Assembly: GCF_035918235.1 (NCBI RefSeq)
Contig: NZ_CP109486.1
Span: forward strand, 434,001-498,000
Direction: 5' to 3'
Length of the DNA: 64,000 bases
Origin: Streptomyces sp. NBC_01445
Lineage (GTDB): Bacteria; Actinomycetota; Actinomycetes; Streptomycetales; Streptomycetaceae
Part shown: positions 27,109 to 37,619 of the stretch, one piece after another
How the letters are laid out: each line of letters starts with the position of its first letter
Position numbering within the stretch: the stretch's first letter is position 1
Program-made: the position numbers and the translations under genes
The notes under the pieces: model-generated
Database searches by the model: none
Told to the model about the DNA's origin: nothing
What the model saw: only the letters and a program-made list of their open reading frames with translations

Positions 27109-27911
27109 ACCGTCAAACGATACGCCCGCGCCGACCAGCCCGAACGGATGCTCCGCGCCCCACAAATATCGCGCCAGCCTCGTCGACCCCTACCGCGAGC
27201 ACCTGCGCAAACGCCGGGCCGAAGACCCTGCCGCCCCCGTCGGGCACCTCTTCGACGAGATCACAACCCTCGGCTACACAGGCCCCCTCAACCTCCTTCA
27301 CAAGTACATCAACCAGGGCCGCGCGGACGCAGACCGCAGCCACATCTCACCGCGCCGACTCACCCGGATGCTGCTGAGCAGACCCGACAACCTCAAGGCC
27401 GAGCACCGAGACCTCCTGGACCGGCTCACCGATGTCTGCCCCCGAGATGACTCAACTAGCCGCCCACATCAAGGCGTTCGCCCAGCTCCTGCTACCCGCC
27501 CCAGGGAAAGCCAATGCCCTTGAGTACTGGATCGCCCAGGTCCGCACAGCCGATCTGCCGCACCTGCACGCCTTCACCCGGGGCCTCGACCGAGACCATG
27601 ACGCCATCACCGCCGCTCTCACGCTCCCGTACAGCAACGGGCCCACCGAGGGCGTCAACACCAAGACCAAGCTGATCGCACGGCCGATATACAGCAGAGC
27701 TGACTTCACCCCCCTCCGCCACCGCATCCTCCTCGGATAGTGACACCCTCCGTCACCGAAAGTGAGACAGGGCCGTTCTTCTTACAGTCCCTGGAGGCCG
27801 GCGTTGACCGCGGTGAGCAGGCCGATCCCGAAGGTCGCCACCACCCTGGCGCGACCCGGGACCATCAGCGATGTCTTCGTGGAGGGGCGGGAGCCGCACC
27901 GTAGGTCTTCA

Positions 27912-29729
<1,818 letters not shown>

Positions 29730-29869
29730 TCAGCGGCGAACTCCTGACGCCACGACCGGTGGACGCCGTAAGGCCGGTTCGGGGTGTTGTGCACGGTATT
29801 TCCAGTCGGCACGACAGCCTGTCGAGCCCAACGGGGTGGCGCCGTTTGTAGACAGATCGGCAACAGGCC

Positions 29870-29898
29870 TTGACCGGAGGGCCTCTCATTCCTAGCTT
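29870..29898 (+). promoter_or_regulatory. Promoter of the GH62 gene
   Basis: TTGACC (29870-29875), a 17-base spacer, then TAGCTT (29893-29898). Transcription would start near 29904, placing the perfect operator at 29925-29939 about twenty bases downstream, where a bound repressor would block elongation. Confidence 0.65.
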
Positions 29899-29924
29899 GT
29901 GGCGTCAATGAATCCGGGAACTTT

Positions 29925-29939
29925 CCGAAAAGTTTTCGG
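29925..29939. promoter_or_regulatory. Perfect operator CCGAAAAGTTTTCGG
   Basis: Seven-base arms around a central G, fully symmetrical, 86 bases before the GH62 start codon. This is the best-conserved copy of the CGAAA/TTTCG motif in the window. Confidence 0.75.
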
Positions 29940-30024
29940 GATCGCCCCCGTCCCCCTACCCCCGGCGTGCCCGCTCCGCGGTTCATCGGGGCCACCTCGC
30001 CCTGCCCCTCAAGGAGTCCCTCTG

Positions 30025-31491
30025 ATGTGGTTCCGCCAACCGTCCTCGGTCCGCCTGAGACGTTTACTCGCCGTCCTGGCGCCCTTCCTGCTCGTGGCCA
30101 CCTTCCTCGGTGCCCATCCCGCCAGCGCGGCGACCGTAGACACCAACGCCTCGTATGTGCTGGTCAACCGCAACAGCGGCAAGGCCCTGGATGTCTACAA
30201 CTTGGCGACCGCCGACGGCGCCCGCATCACCCAGTGGACCAGGAACGATCAGAACCAGCAGCAGTGGCAGTTCGTCGATTCCGGGGACGGCTACTACCGC
30301 ATCAAGTCCCGCCACTCGAGCAAGGTGCTGGACGTCCACAACTGGTCCGCCGCGAACAGCGGCGCGATCGTCCAGTGGACCGACCTCAACGCCACGAATC
30401 AGCAGTGGCGGCTGGCCGACAGCTCGGACGGCTACGTGAGGCTCATCTCGCGCCACAGCAACAAGGCCCTCGAGGTACAAGGCGCCTCCACCGCCGACAG
30501 CGCGAACATCGTCCAGTACGACGACTGGGGCGGCACCAACCAGCAGTGGAAGCTCGTCAAGGTCGGCGGGGACACTCCCGGCGCCTGCGATCTTCCGTCG
30601 ACGTACCGCTGGACCTCCACGGGTGCACTGGCGCAGCCCAAGCCAGGATGGGCCTCGCTCAAGGACTTCACCGTCGTCCCGTACAACGGCAAGCAGCTCG
30701 TCTACGCGACGACGCACGACACGGGGACGAGTTGGGGTTCGATGAACTTCGGCCTGTTCACCAACTGGTCGGACATGACCTCGGCCAGCCAGAACACGAT
30801 GTCTTCCGCCACCGTCGCGCCCACGCTCTTCTACTTCGCGCCGAAGAACATCTGGGTGCTCACCTACCAGTGGGGCGGGACCGCCTTCTCCTACCGGACG
30901 TCGAGCGACCCCACCAACCCGAACGGCTGGTCATCACCGCAGGTGCTCTTCTCCGGAAGCATCACCGGCTCCGGAACAGGACCCATCGACCAGACGCTCA
31001 TCGGTGACGGGACGAACATGTACCTGTTCTTCGCCGGTGACAACGGCAAGATCTACCGGGCCAGCATGCCGATCGGGAACTTTCCGAGCAGCTTCGGCGC
31101 GAACTCGACAGTGGTCATGAGCGATACGACGAACAACCTGTTCGAAGCCCCGCAGGTCTACAAGCTCCAGGGCCAGAACCGCTACCTCATGATGGTCGAG
31201 GCGATCGGCTCCCAGGGCCGCTACTTCCGCTCGTTCACCGCCACCAGCCTCAACGGCTCGTGGACACCCCAGGCCGCGACCGAGAGCAACCCCTTCGCCG
31301 GCAAGGCCAACAGCGGCGCCACCTGGACCAACGACATCAGCCACGGCGAACTGCTCCGCACCAGCGCCGATCAGACCATGACCGTCGATCCCTGCAATCT
31401 GCAGTTGCTCTACCAGGGACGCAGCCCCAACTCCGGCGGCGACTACGGCCTCCTACCCTACCGTCCGGGTCTGCTGACACTGCAGCGCTGA
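30025..31491 (+). CDS. GH62 alpha-L-arabinofuranosidase with N-terminal CBM13
   Basis: Secreted enzyme of 488 residues that removes arabinose side chains from arabinoxylan. ATG at 30025 after AAGGAG; signal peptide to about residue 38 ([16 protein letters not shown]). A ricin-like CBM13 of three repeats follows ([30 protein letters not shown], each ending QQW). The GH62 five-bladed propeller starts near residue 190: [21 protein letters not shown] carries the catalytic base Asp, [20 protein letters not shown] is the family hallmark, and [20 protein letters not shown] carries the acid Glu. It is the natural helper of XlnA encoded divergently and resembles known Streptomyces GH62 enzymes with an N-terminal binding module. 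Confidence 0.95.
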   Translation: MWFRQPSSVRLRRLLAVLAPFLLVATFLGAHPASAATVDTNASYVLVNRNSGKALDVYNLATADGARITQWTRNDQNQQQWQFVDSGDGYYRIKSRHSSKVLDVHNWSAANSGAIVQWTDLNATNQQWRLADSSDGYVRLISRHSNKALEVQGASTADSANIVQYDDWGGTNQQWKLVKVGGDTPGACDLPSTYRWTSTGALAQPKPGWASLKDFTVVPYNGKQLVYATTHDTGTSWGSMNFGLFTNWSDMTSASQNTMSSATVAPTLFYFAPKNIWVLTYQWGGTAFSYRTSSDPTNPNGWSSPQVLFSGSITGSGTGPIDQTLIGDGTNMYLFFAGDNGKIYRASMPIGNFPSSFGANSTVVMSDTTNNLFEAPQVYKLQGQNRYLMMVEAIGSQGRYFRSFTATSLNGSWTPQAATESNPFAGKANSGATWTNDISHGELLRTSADQTMTVDPCNLQLLYQGRSPNSGGDYGLLPYRPGLLTLQR

Positions 31492-31528
31492 CAGCGTGAC
31501 ACGGGTCCGGCCCCGGTAGGGAGCCGGC

Positions 31529-31561
31529 GGGGCGGGCTCGGCGAAAGGCCGAGCCCGCCCC
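31529..31561 (+). terminator. Strong hairpin after GH62 gene
   Basis: A perfect 14-base stem (arms GGGGCGGGCTCGGC and its complement) with loop GAAAG, starting 38 bases after the stop codon. There is no long T run, which is usual for Streptomyces terminators. Confidence 0.8.
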
Positions 31562-31626
31562 GGTCGCGCGACAACGCCGGGCACATGTGCACTGATACTG
31601 CGCCCGCGACGCGGCGGAGTGCCTGC

Positions 31627-31835
31627 TACGCGTCCGGGTCGCGCGCGATCCAGCCCGGTGAATCGAGCCGGATCGCACCGTCCCCCACCAGGGCGTGCCC
31701 GCCTCGACGGTCCGGCTGACCGTGCGCAGCCGGTCGTGCGAGGTCTTCACCGCCCGCGGCAGGATGGCGCGGGCCCGATCGCCCGAAGGACCGTCCGGGA
31801 ACGTGACGGAGAAGGTGACCCCGAGGTCCGACATC
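31627..31835 (-). pseudogene. OsmC-like protein, C-terminal fragment
   Basis: Reading leftwards, MSDLGVTFSVTFPDGPSGDR, then ARAILPRAVKTSHDRLRTVS and RTVEAGTP recall the tail of OsmC/Ohr-family peroxiredoxins (the HDRLCTVSRTVE pattern; here Arg replaces the usual Cys). A frameshift follows, and the ending RLDSPGWIARDPDA stops at 31627. The N-terminal half is missing. Confidence 0.55.
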
Positions 31836-32205
31836 CGATTGGCGCTCCGCCGTCGTACGCGGTCCTCAAGCCCGGCGCCTCCGACGACGAGATCGTGGCT
31901 CTGGAAGAAGCCTTCGGCATGAGCGTTCCAGAGGAGTTGAAGGCGCTGTGGCGGCTGTCCGTCGGTGAGAGCGGCGTAGACGGTTCGGATCTCATGCTGG
32001 GCGGCTGGGCCCTGATGCCGCTCGACGCCGTGATCGAGGTCTACCAGATGCAGATGCGGTTCCAGGAGGAGAACGGCGCGGACGACACCGAGGACACGCT
32101 GGTGCTGTGGAAACCATCTTGGATACCGTTCTGCTCCTTCAACCCCGACGACACCGTCCACGGCCTCTCCCTGAACGGTGAGAGCGGGGAAGTGTGCCAG
32201 TGGAC
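31836..32205 (+). pseudogene. SMI1/KNR4 (SUKH) domain fragment
   Basis: An open stretch without its own start: PSYAVLKPGASDDEIVALEE, AFGMSVPEELKALWRLSVGE, GGWALMPLDAVIEVYQMQ, then LVLWKPSWIPFCSFNPDDT. This is the SUKH fold found in toxin-immunity and housekeeping proteins. After GEVCQWTDLRL the frame enters unrelated sequence where LanC homology begins. Both ends of the gene are lost. Confidence 0.75.
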
Positions 32206-32748
32206 GGATCTGCGCCTGGTTCGACGAATGGGAACAGCCCTCCCCCGCCGGTCCCTGGTGGCCGCGGTGGATCACGCTGGGCGAGCTAGCCGAACACCGC
32301 CCTCTTCAGGCCGGACCATCCCGGCCGTCCTGGTGCTACGGCACTTCCGGCATCGCCCGCGCACTCCAACTCGCCGCGCTCGCCACCGGCAACCGGACCC
32401 GACGAGCCACCGCGGAGCGCGCCCTCATCGGGTGCCTCGCCGACGAAAGGCAGGTGCGCCAGATCATCGACACAAGCCTGTGCCATGGGTGGCCGGTTTC
32501 GTACACACGCTCTGGAACGCCGCCCGCGACGCCGCCGACCCTGAACTCGTCGCCGCTCCCGACCTGCTTCGCACCCTGCTGAACCAAACAGCCACGCAAT
32601 ACCGCGGCGGGCCGAGGGCAACGGCTTCCTGGAGGGCGATGCCGGACTCACGCTCGCCCTGCATTCCATCGCCACCGACAACGCCCCGCGCAGCGGATGG
32701 GACGCCAGCCTCTTGCTCAACTCGCCCTCCCGGAGGGACAACCGGTGA
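32205..32748 (+). pseudogene. LanC-like lanthionine cyclase, C-terminal fragment
   Basis: The zinc site of lantibiotic cyclases is recognisable: the first cysteine in RPSWCYGTSGIARALQLAAL and the Cys-His pair in TSLCHGW. A frameshift near 32487 moves the continuation (AGFVHTLWNAARDAADPEL) and another precedes FLEGDAGLTLALHSIATDNA with ending DNR. The stop at 32746-32748 overlaps the GTG of the next gene, so the two once formed a translationally coupled pair. The N-terminal barrel half is absent. Confidence 0.82.
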
Positions 32749-33300
32749 CCGCCCCACAAGCGTACGAGGCCGTCCTCGCCGTCCTCAGCGGGAAGCCGCT
32801 CGAAGACGTCGCCCACTCCACCGGCATCGAGCCTCAGGACCTGGACGATGCCCTCGCCCTCTTCCAGCAGGCCGGCCGCATGGCCCTCGCCGACCAGGAC
32901 ACCAACCGCGGCTGGTTCATGGCCCGCATCCGGTTCCACGACCAGTCGGCATCCGACCAGGTCGTCCACGACCACCTCCTGCCCCTGCTCCACGCCGCCC
33001 AGGACCAAGGGCTCCTCAGCCAGTGGTGGTTCATGCGGAAACCGCCCGGCTGGCGCCTGCGCTTCCTGCCCTCCCCGGCGCGGACCCGAGCGAGATCCGC
33101 GATGCCATCAGCTACCGACTCGGTGCCATGGCACTGCGCCATCACATCGAGAGCTGGACCACCGCCACGTACGAGCCCGAGACCCCGGCCGTCGGCGGAA
33201 TCATCGGAATGAACGCGGCCCACGCCCTCTTTCCACGCCGACAGCACGCACATCCTGACCTCATACGCAGGCGCCCCCGAGCCGCCCCTCGCCCGTCGGG
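32745..33300 (+). pseudogene. LanB C-terminal / thiopeptide-type biosynthesis protein
   Basis: GTG at 32745 overlaps the LanC stop. It starts VTAPQAYEAVLAVLSGKPLE and continues RGWFMARIRFHDQSASDQVV, then GLLSQWWFMRKPPGWRLRFL, the pattern of the thiopeptide-type bacteriocin biosynthesis domain (SpaB-C) that eliminates glutamyl-tRNA-activated Ser/Thr. Frameshifts near 33068 and 33232 separate ADPSEIRDAISYRLGAMALR and then ADSTHILTSYAGAPEPPLAR from the first part. It is the relic of a RiPP gene set. Confidence 0.8.
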
Positions 33301-33537
33301 AGATGTCCGATCGGGGTGACCTCGTCGTCGGACGTCAGCTCCTCAACCGGGATGGCGCAGGGGTTGACCGCTTTGCCGCGGGCGGCTGGTGCAGGCCTCG
33401 CAGACGTTGATGCCGCAGCCGGACTTCGGTCCGGTGACACCCAGAATGTCGCGCAGCACCCACTGCGGAACGGCCGGGACGGTCGGCTTGGGGTCGAAGG
33501 AGATCGTGCCATGGTTGATCGGGAAGCTGGTTGGCAT
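33290..33537 (-). pseudogene. 2Fe-2S subunit of molybdo-flavoenzyme type, frameshifted
   Basis: ATG at 33537 begins MPTSFPINHGTISFDPKPTV, then PQWVLRDILGVTGPKSGCGI and NVCEACTS, with cysteines spaced as in the plant-type ferredoxin domain of aldehyde or isoquinoline oxidoreductase small subunits. The frame then breaks; the neighbouring frame continues GKAVNPCAIPVEELTSDDEV, which has the next conserved cysteine. The second helical 2Fe-2S domain is missing. Confidence 0.75.
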
Positions 33538-33676
33538 GGTGCCGGTGGCCCTGCCGTATGCGCCGGCGACCGTCGCCATGGACGCGGCGACGCCCAACTC
33601 GCCCGCGCACGCGAAGCCGGGCGGGCGACCAGGTCGACTCGCCCGGCTTCGCTTCCCCTGCCGCGGCGCACCTACC

Positions 33677-36600
33677 TCACGACACCTCGCGTGCGTAGGG
33701 CGCAACCGCGATCCGGTCGATCAGCGGGGCGTAGCGGGAGCGGAGCAGGGTGTCAGGGAAGGTGTCCGAGGCATAGGTGGTGCCGTCGAAGTTGGGGAGT
33801 TCCTCGGAGCGGAAGGTGAGGGTGTTCTCGCCCTTCTTGAGGTGGACGGGGACGGTCAGTTCCCAGAAGTTGTTCTTGTGGAAGGTGTGGGGGAAGCCGA
33901 CGCGCCGGGCCGCGCCGCCGTTGACGGAGAGGTCGGCGTGGCGGGCGAGAGGGTCCGGGTTGTAGTGGGTGGCCTCGGACTGTTCGGGGTTGGAGTAGCG
34001 GATACGCAGCGCGTACAGGCCCGCGCGATCGGCGGGGACGGTGAAGGTCGCGGTGTTGCCGTTGCCGGGGTCGCCGCCGATGCCGGTGATCACCGTGCCG
34101 TCGGTGGCGTGCGAGAGCGGTGTCAGTGTGGCCGAGCCAGCGAGCGCCGCGTCCTGAGCCTCGTACGTACGGGGCGTGAGCGTGCCCTCGGTGGGTGTGA
34201 CGGTGAGGCGGTCGAGGAGGGTCGGGGTCGAAGTCCCCGTCAGCGTCACCTTGTTGAGGCCGCCGGAGAGGGACACCGCCACGCTCTGGTGCTTCTTGGA
34301 CAGGCTCAGGACGTCGTGCCCGTTGACGGCGAGTCGGGCGCCGGTGCCGACGAGTGTGTCGACCTTGAGGGTTGCCTCGCGGTCGGCTGGTGAGGAGACC
34401 CAGAACGTGGCCGTCTGGTTCTTGGCGAGGCGGGCCGCTCCCGATCCGGTGTCGTAGACGGGGCGGGCCCCGCCGCCCAGCCAGGCCAGTTCGCCCTCGT
34501 GGACCTGAGTGGTGGCCGACGGCGTGGGCAGCGCGAGGGTGAGGCGGTCGACGATGGCGTCGCCCTTGGTGGCGCGCTTGCCGTCGAGGCTCTTCGCGGC
34601 GAGCGTCAGGGTGTGCTTGCCCTTGGTGAGCTTCACCTTGGTGTCGGCGTGGTCCCAGACCACCCATTTGTAGCCGAGCGGCAGGTTCAGTTCCTGCTCG
34701 CTCGCCGCTTCGCCGTCCACGCTCAGGAACACGTTCGTGGGGCCCTGTTCCTTCACCTTGTCGTAGGTGTTGAGGGAGTTGGCGAAGACGCTCAGGTCGT
34801 AACGGCCGTCCTCGGGGACGTCCACCGTGAAGTCGAGGGTGACGTCGGAGCCGGTGCGCAGGCCGCCGACGTCGTAGCCGCCGGAGGTGTAGAACTTCGA
34901 GACGTCGGAGGTCGATCCCTCGGGGCCGTTCTTCGTGTACCCGGACCCGGTGTGGGCGGCGTCTTCCGCTTCGTACGACGCCTGCCAACTCACCGGCGGG
35001 GACTGGGGGTTGGTGACCCTTCCGGTGGACGGGCCGAGGATGATCTCGTACGCCGACGACTCCTTCAGCCTCGGCAGCGCGCCGTCGCCGAAGTCCACGG
35101 TCGCCTTGCCGTCGTCGGAGACCTTCAGGTCCGTTTCCGTGAGCAGTTTCGGGCCTGTGTTGTCGCCGATCTGTCCGCTCCAGTCGATCTCACGGACCCA
35201 GGCGTGCACCTGCTCTCCGAAGAGCTTCTTCGGGATGTTGTCAACCGTGATGTGGCCCTGGCCCGTGGAGCCGCCGAAGAGGAGGCGGGCCTGTCGCTTG
35301 TCGCGGTCGAGGGTGGCGACACCCTGCATCGTGTAGTTCTGGCCGGGGAAGGGTGGCGTCACCTGCACCGTGTGCCCGGTCATGGAGGCGTACGCATTCA
35401 GCAGCCACCACTGGCCGTTGCCGCGGTTGGACTGCACGGCGGAGTCGGAGAGGTTGCCGTCGATGTTCCAGTACGCGATGTCGGCGTCGACCTTGGACTC
35501 CTCGATCGCGGAGACCCACTGGATCATCTGGCCGGGCACCGAGGTGTGGTAGTTGAAAGCGTATTCGTTGATGTTGACGGGGAGTTGAGTGCCTTCCCTG
35601 TCCGTCCCCTTGAACAGGTCCTTCTCCCACGTGCGGTATGTGGCGACGCTCTGGCGCACCGCTTCCGGGTGGCTGAGCTCGTGCCAGGTGATCACGTCGG
35701 GGAGCGTGCCGGTGGCCAGGGCGTGTGTGAGGAAGCCCTTCACCTGGGAGTACAGGACGCTGGTGTTGGGGCCCGCGATCCGGGCGTCCGGCATCCTGCC
35801 CTTGATGAGCTTGTACGCGTCGCCCCAGGCGGCGAAGTACGCGTCCGGGTCGCTGAGCCAGCTGACCTTGTCGTAGCTCCACTCGCCGGTGCCGAACATG
35901 TTGCCCTCGGGCTCGTTGAACGGCACGAAGACGATGTTGTCCTGGTACTGCTTCGGCAGTTGGAGGACCTGGTCGACCTGCTTGGCGATCTTCTCCTTGT
36001 AGAGCTTCAGCTTCTCCTCGGGGGTGTCGCCCGGCCACTGGTACGGGAAGCCGCGGTGGATGTCGGTCATGTAGATGTACACGTCGCCGTCGGTCGAGTC
36101 GGCCAGCGGCTTGACCACGTCGAGGGCGTCGGCGCCCGGGTGTTGCGGGCCGTCCTGTGCCTTGGTGGAGACGGTGCGCAGGCCCATGCCCTCGATGAGG
36201 TTGTTCGTGGGGACGTCTGGTCCGTAGACGCCGTAGAGGGTGCCGGAGGCGCCGCCGTGGAACGCGCCCGTGTTGGAGCCGAGGTCGACGGTGAGTGCGC
36301 CCTCGCGGACCACGGTGACCGTTGCCTTCACCGCGCGTGCGGCCGCGGTGCCGGCGACCGTGAAGGCGCCTGGTCGCGCGTACTTGTCGGAGGGCACGGC
36401 GTCCCAGGTGACGGGTGCGTCGCGCTCGTAGCCGTCGGAGTAGGACGAGCGGACGGCCGCTGGCAGCGACGGGGCCGTACCCGTCGTCGTACGCACGTCG
36501 AAGGTCGTCTTCGACAACTCCGTGAGGGTCGGTAGCTGTCCGCCGACGGTGTCCGCCACCTGCTCGGGACTGAGCGCCGCATGCCACACGGTGAAGTCGT

Positions 36601-37318
36601 CGATCGCGCCCTTGAAGAGGGGGTCCGCGTAGAAGGACTTGCCAAGGTAGCCGGCCGTCGTCGCCGAACTCCCCAGCAGATCCTTTGCGTTGACGGTCGA
36701 CTTGGCGGAGGAGACCGGCACGCCGTCGAGGTACGTGGTGACCCGCTGGGCCGCGGTGTCGAGGGTGACGGTGATCGTCCGCCACGCGTCGGCGGGGAGC
36801 GGGGCGTACCCGGACACCTGCGCCTCCGCGCCGCCTCCGCCGGTGGTCACCGAGGTGCGGAGCAGCCCGTCGCCGTTGTACGGGGTCGTGAACAGGTACT
36901 TCGACGTGTCGGTGCCCAGGTCGAAGGCGCGCTGCCAGGGGGCCTTGTCGCCGCTCCACTTCACGCGCGCCGAGACCGTCAAGTCAGCGCTGTCGGCGAG
37001 GACTTCGCGGGGCAGACGGACGTATGCGCCGTCGGACGTGGACGCGCCGCCGGGCAGGGCGAGGGCCTTGCCGCCGTCGGCGCCGGTGACGGACTGGGCG
37101 GTGGAGCCGTTGACCAGGGTCGCCGTGCGGCCGTTGCCGGACGCGTCGGTGATCTTTCCGGAGGCGAGGTCGTCCTGGTCGAAGGTGTAGTGGACGGCCG
37201 GCCCGGGCGGGTCGGCGGCTTGCGCGGGGGCGGCCGGGGCGGCCAGCAGGCCCGCGCCGAGGGCCAGGGTGACGGCGGCCGGGGCCCGGCGCCGGGATGG
37301 TCTGTCAGCGGATGACAT
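33677..37318 (-). CDS. Large secreted GH39-like glycosidase (LamG, Ig-like, CBM)
   Basis: Exported protein of 1213 residues; signal peptide to about residue 34 (GLLAAPAAPAQAADP). A LamG/concanavalin-like domain (about 45-235) precedes an Ig-like repeat (about 245-320) and a clan-A barrel (about 330-690): GVYGPDVPTNNLIEGMGLRT, VFVPFNEPEGNMFG with the acid/base Glu near 468, TWHELSHPEAV, and nucleophile Glu in PVNINEYAFNYHTS near 583. Two beta-sandwich carbohydrate-binding regions start with YEAEDAAHTGSGYT (about 786) and YEAQDAALAG (about 1052). The barrel recalls large actinobacterial GH39 enzymes, some of which attack arabinogalactan side chains; this substrate is not provable here. It is divergent from LacI and ABC genes and shares operators with them. 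Confidence 0.85.
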   Translation of the reverse strand: MSSADRPSRRRAPAAVTLALGAGLLAAPAAPAQAADPPGPAVHYTFDQDDLASGKITDASGNGRTATLVNGSTAQSVTGADGGKALALPGGASTSDGAYVRLPREVLADSADLTVSARVKWSGDKAPWQRAFDLGTDTSKYLFTTPYNGDGLLRTSVTTGGGGAEAQVSGYAPLPADAWRTITVTLDTAAQRVTTYLDGVPVSSAKSTVNAKDLLGSSATTAGYLGKSFYADPLFKGAIDDFTVWHAALSPEQVADTVGGQLPTLTELSKTTFDVRTTTGTAPSLPAAVRSSYSDGYERDAPVTWDAVPSDKYARPGAFTVAGTAAARAVKATVTVVREGALTVDLGSNTGAFHGGASGTLYGVYGPDVPTNNLIEGMGLRTVSTKAQDGPQHPGADALDVVKPLADSTDGDVYIYMTDIHRGFPYQWPGDTPEEKLKLYKEKIAKQVDQVLQLPKQYQDNIVFVPFNEPEGNMFGTGEWSYDKVSWLSDPDAYFAAWGDAYKLIKGRMPDARIAGPNTSVLYSQVKGFLTHALATGTLPDVITWHELSHPEAVRQSVATYRTWEKDLFKGTDREGTQLPVNINEYAFNYHTSVPGQMIQWVSAIEESKVDADIAYWNIDGNLSDSAVQSNRGNGQWWLLNAYASMTGHTVQVTPPFPGQNYTMQGVATLDRDKRQARLLFGGSTGQGHITVDNIPKKLFGEQVHAWVREIDWSGQIGDNTGPKLLTETDLKVSDDGKATVDFGDGALPRLKESSAYEIILGPSTGRVTNPQSPPVSWQASYEAEDAAHTGSGYTKNGPEGSTSDVSKFYTSGGYDVGGLRTGSDVTLDFTVDVPEDGRYDLSVFANSLNTYDKVKEQGPTNVFLSVDGEAASEQELNLPLGYKWVVWDHADTKVKLTKGKHTLTLAAKSLDGKRATKGDAIVDRLTLALPTPSATTQVHEGELAWLGGGARPVYDTGSGAARLAKNQTATFWVSSPADREATLKVDTLVGTGARLAVNGHDVLSLSKKHQSVAVSLSGGLNKVTLTGTSTPTLLDRLTVTPTEGTLTPRTYEAQDAALAGSATLTPLSHATDGTVITGIGGDPGNGNTATFTVPADRAGLYALRIRYSNPEQSEATHYNPDPLARHADLSVNGGAARRVGFPHTFHKNNFWELTVPVHLKKGENTLTFRSEELPNFDGTTYASDTFPDTLLRSRYAPLIDRIAVAPYAREVS

Positions 37319-37426
37319 GGATGAGTCCTCGTCTTCGACCGGTGCGGGTGAGGTGGGGGAACTGCCCTGGTGCGGGGACTTGTTGCGGCGCTGAAGCCAG
37401 TACGGGCGCCGGAAGGATCAGTTCGT

Positions 37427-37438
37427 CGAACCGGTTCG
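37427..37438. promoter_or_regulatory. LacI operator CGAACCGGTTCG, left copy
   Basis: Perfect 12-base palindrome 109 bases upstream of the GH39-like start. An identical copy is at 37569-37580. The central CG step and symmetry are typical of LacI/GalR operators. Confidence 0.75.
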
Positions 37439-37530
37439 GCAAGCTAGCACCGGGCGAAGACGCCTTCAATCCCTCGCGCAAAACGAACTTTCCGCCATTT
37501 CAGGCGAGTTGGTAGGTCATGCAGGGGGTC

Positions 37531-37559
37531 TTGACAGGCGTACAGCCCCTCCCTACGTT
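37531..37559 (+). promoter_or_regulatory. Promoter of second LacI regulon
   Basis: TTGACA (37531-37536), 17 bases, TACGTT (37554-37559). The start point would fall near 37566, immediately before the operator at 37569-37580, so a bound repressor would shut off the regulator and perhaps the transport genes behind it. Confidence 0.7.
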
Positions 37560-37568
37560 CACTCCACG

Positions 37569-37580
37569 CGAACCGGTTCG
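37569..37580. promoter_or_regulatory. LacI operator CGAACCGGTTCG, right copy
   Basis: Second perfect copy, 39 bases before the LacI GTG and overlapping the predicted transcription start. The two copies are 142 bases apart centre to centre, a distance compatible with looping. Confidence 0.75.
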
Positions 37581-37619
37581 ACGAGTGGCCGGTGTCCGCT
37601 CGTCCCGTGAGGAGTTGCC

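Larger units (their letters stand above)
24688..27740 (+). pseudogene. ISL3-family transposase, several lesions
   Basis: The N-terminal zinc-binding region is seen as VPCPGCGVPSGRVHGNYLRT with CPTRGCRHTF; the DDE part starts RVPRVIGVDDFALRRRHRYA and has VCRDGSATYAEAIRRALPKA. Lesions: a one-base shift near 25110-25125, a stop (TAG) at 25500 where relatives have a sense codon, the tnpB element after QLAVN at 25615, extra A near 27166 and extra C near 27440. Across the inserted element the codons rejoin exactly (QLAVN to TVKRYARADQPER). The C-terminus TLPYSNGPTEGVNTKTKLIA holds the last acidic residue. Dead as it stands. Confidence 0.9.
24640..27791 (+). mobile_element. ISL3-family insertion sequence, interrupted
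   Basis: Bounded by 38-base inverted repeats with one mismatch: 24640-24677 and the complement of 27754-27791, both beginning GGGACTGTAAGAAGAACGGC. It holds one transposase gene. An internal tnpB element (25616-27108) accounts for 1493 bases, leaving about 1.66 kb of original IS. I find no 8-base direct repeat at its flanks, and the gene it entered (transposase at 24003) does not resume on the right, so the right flank has probably been rearranged. Confidence 0.85.

Noticed and set aside
34499..36535. 678-codon open frame on the plus strand
   Set aside because: It is antisense to the GH39-like enzyme, has no ribosome site and reads as Val/Gly/Arg-rich low complexity; long antisense frames are common in high-GC genes.
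37480..37495. Half operator ACGAACTTTCCG near the GH39-like promoter
   Set aside because: Only one arm fits the CGAAA/TTTCG motif and the locus has its own clear CGAACCGGTTCG operators.
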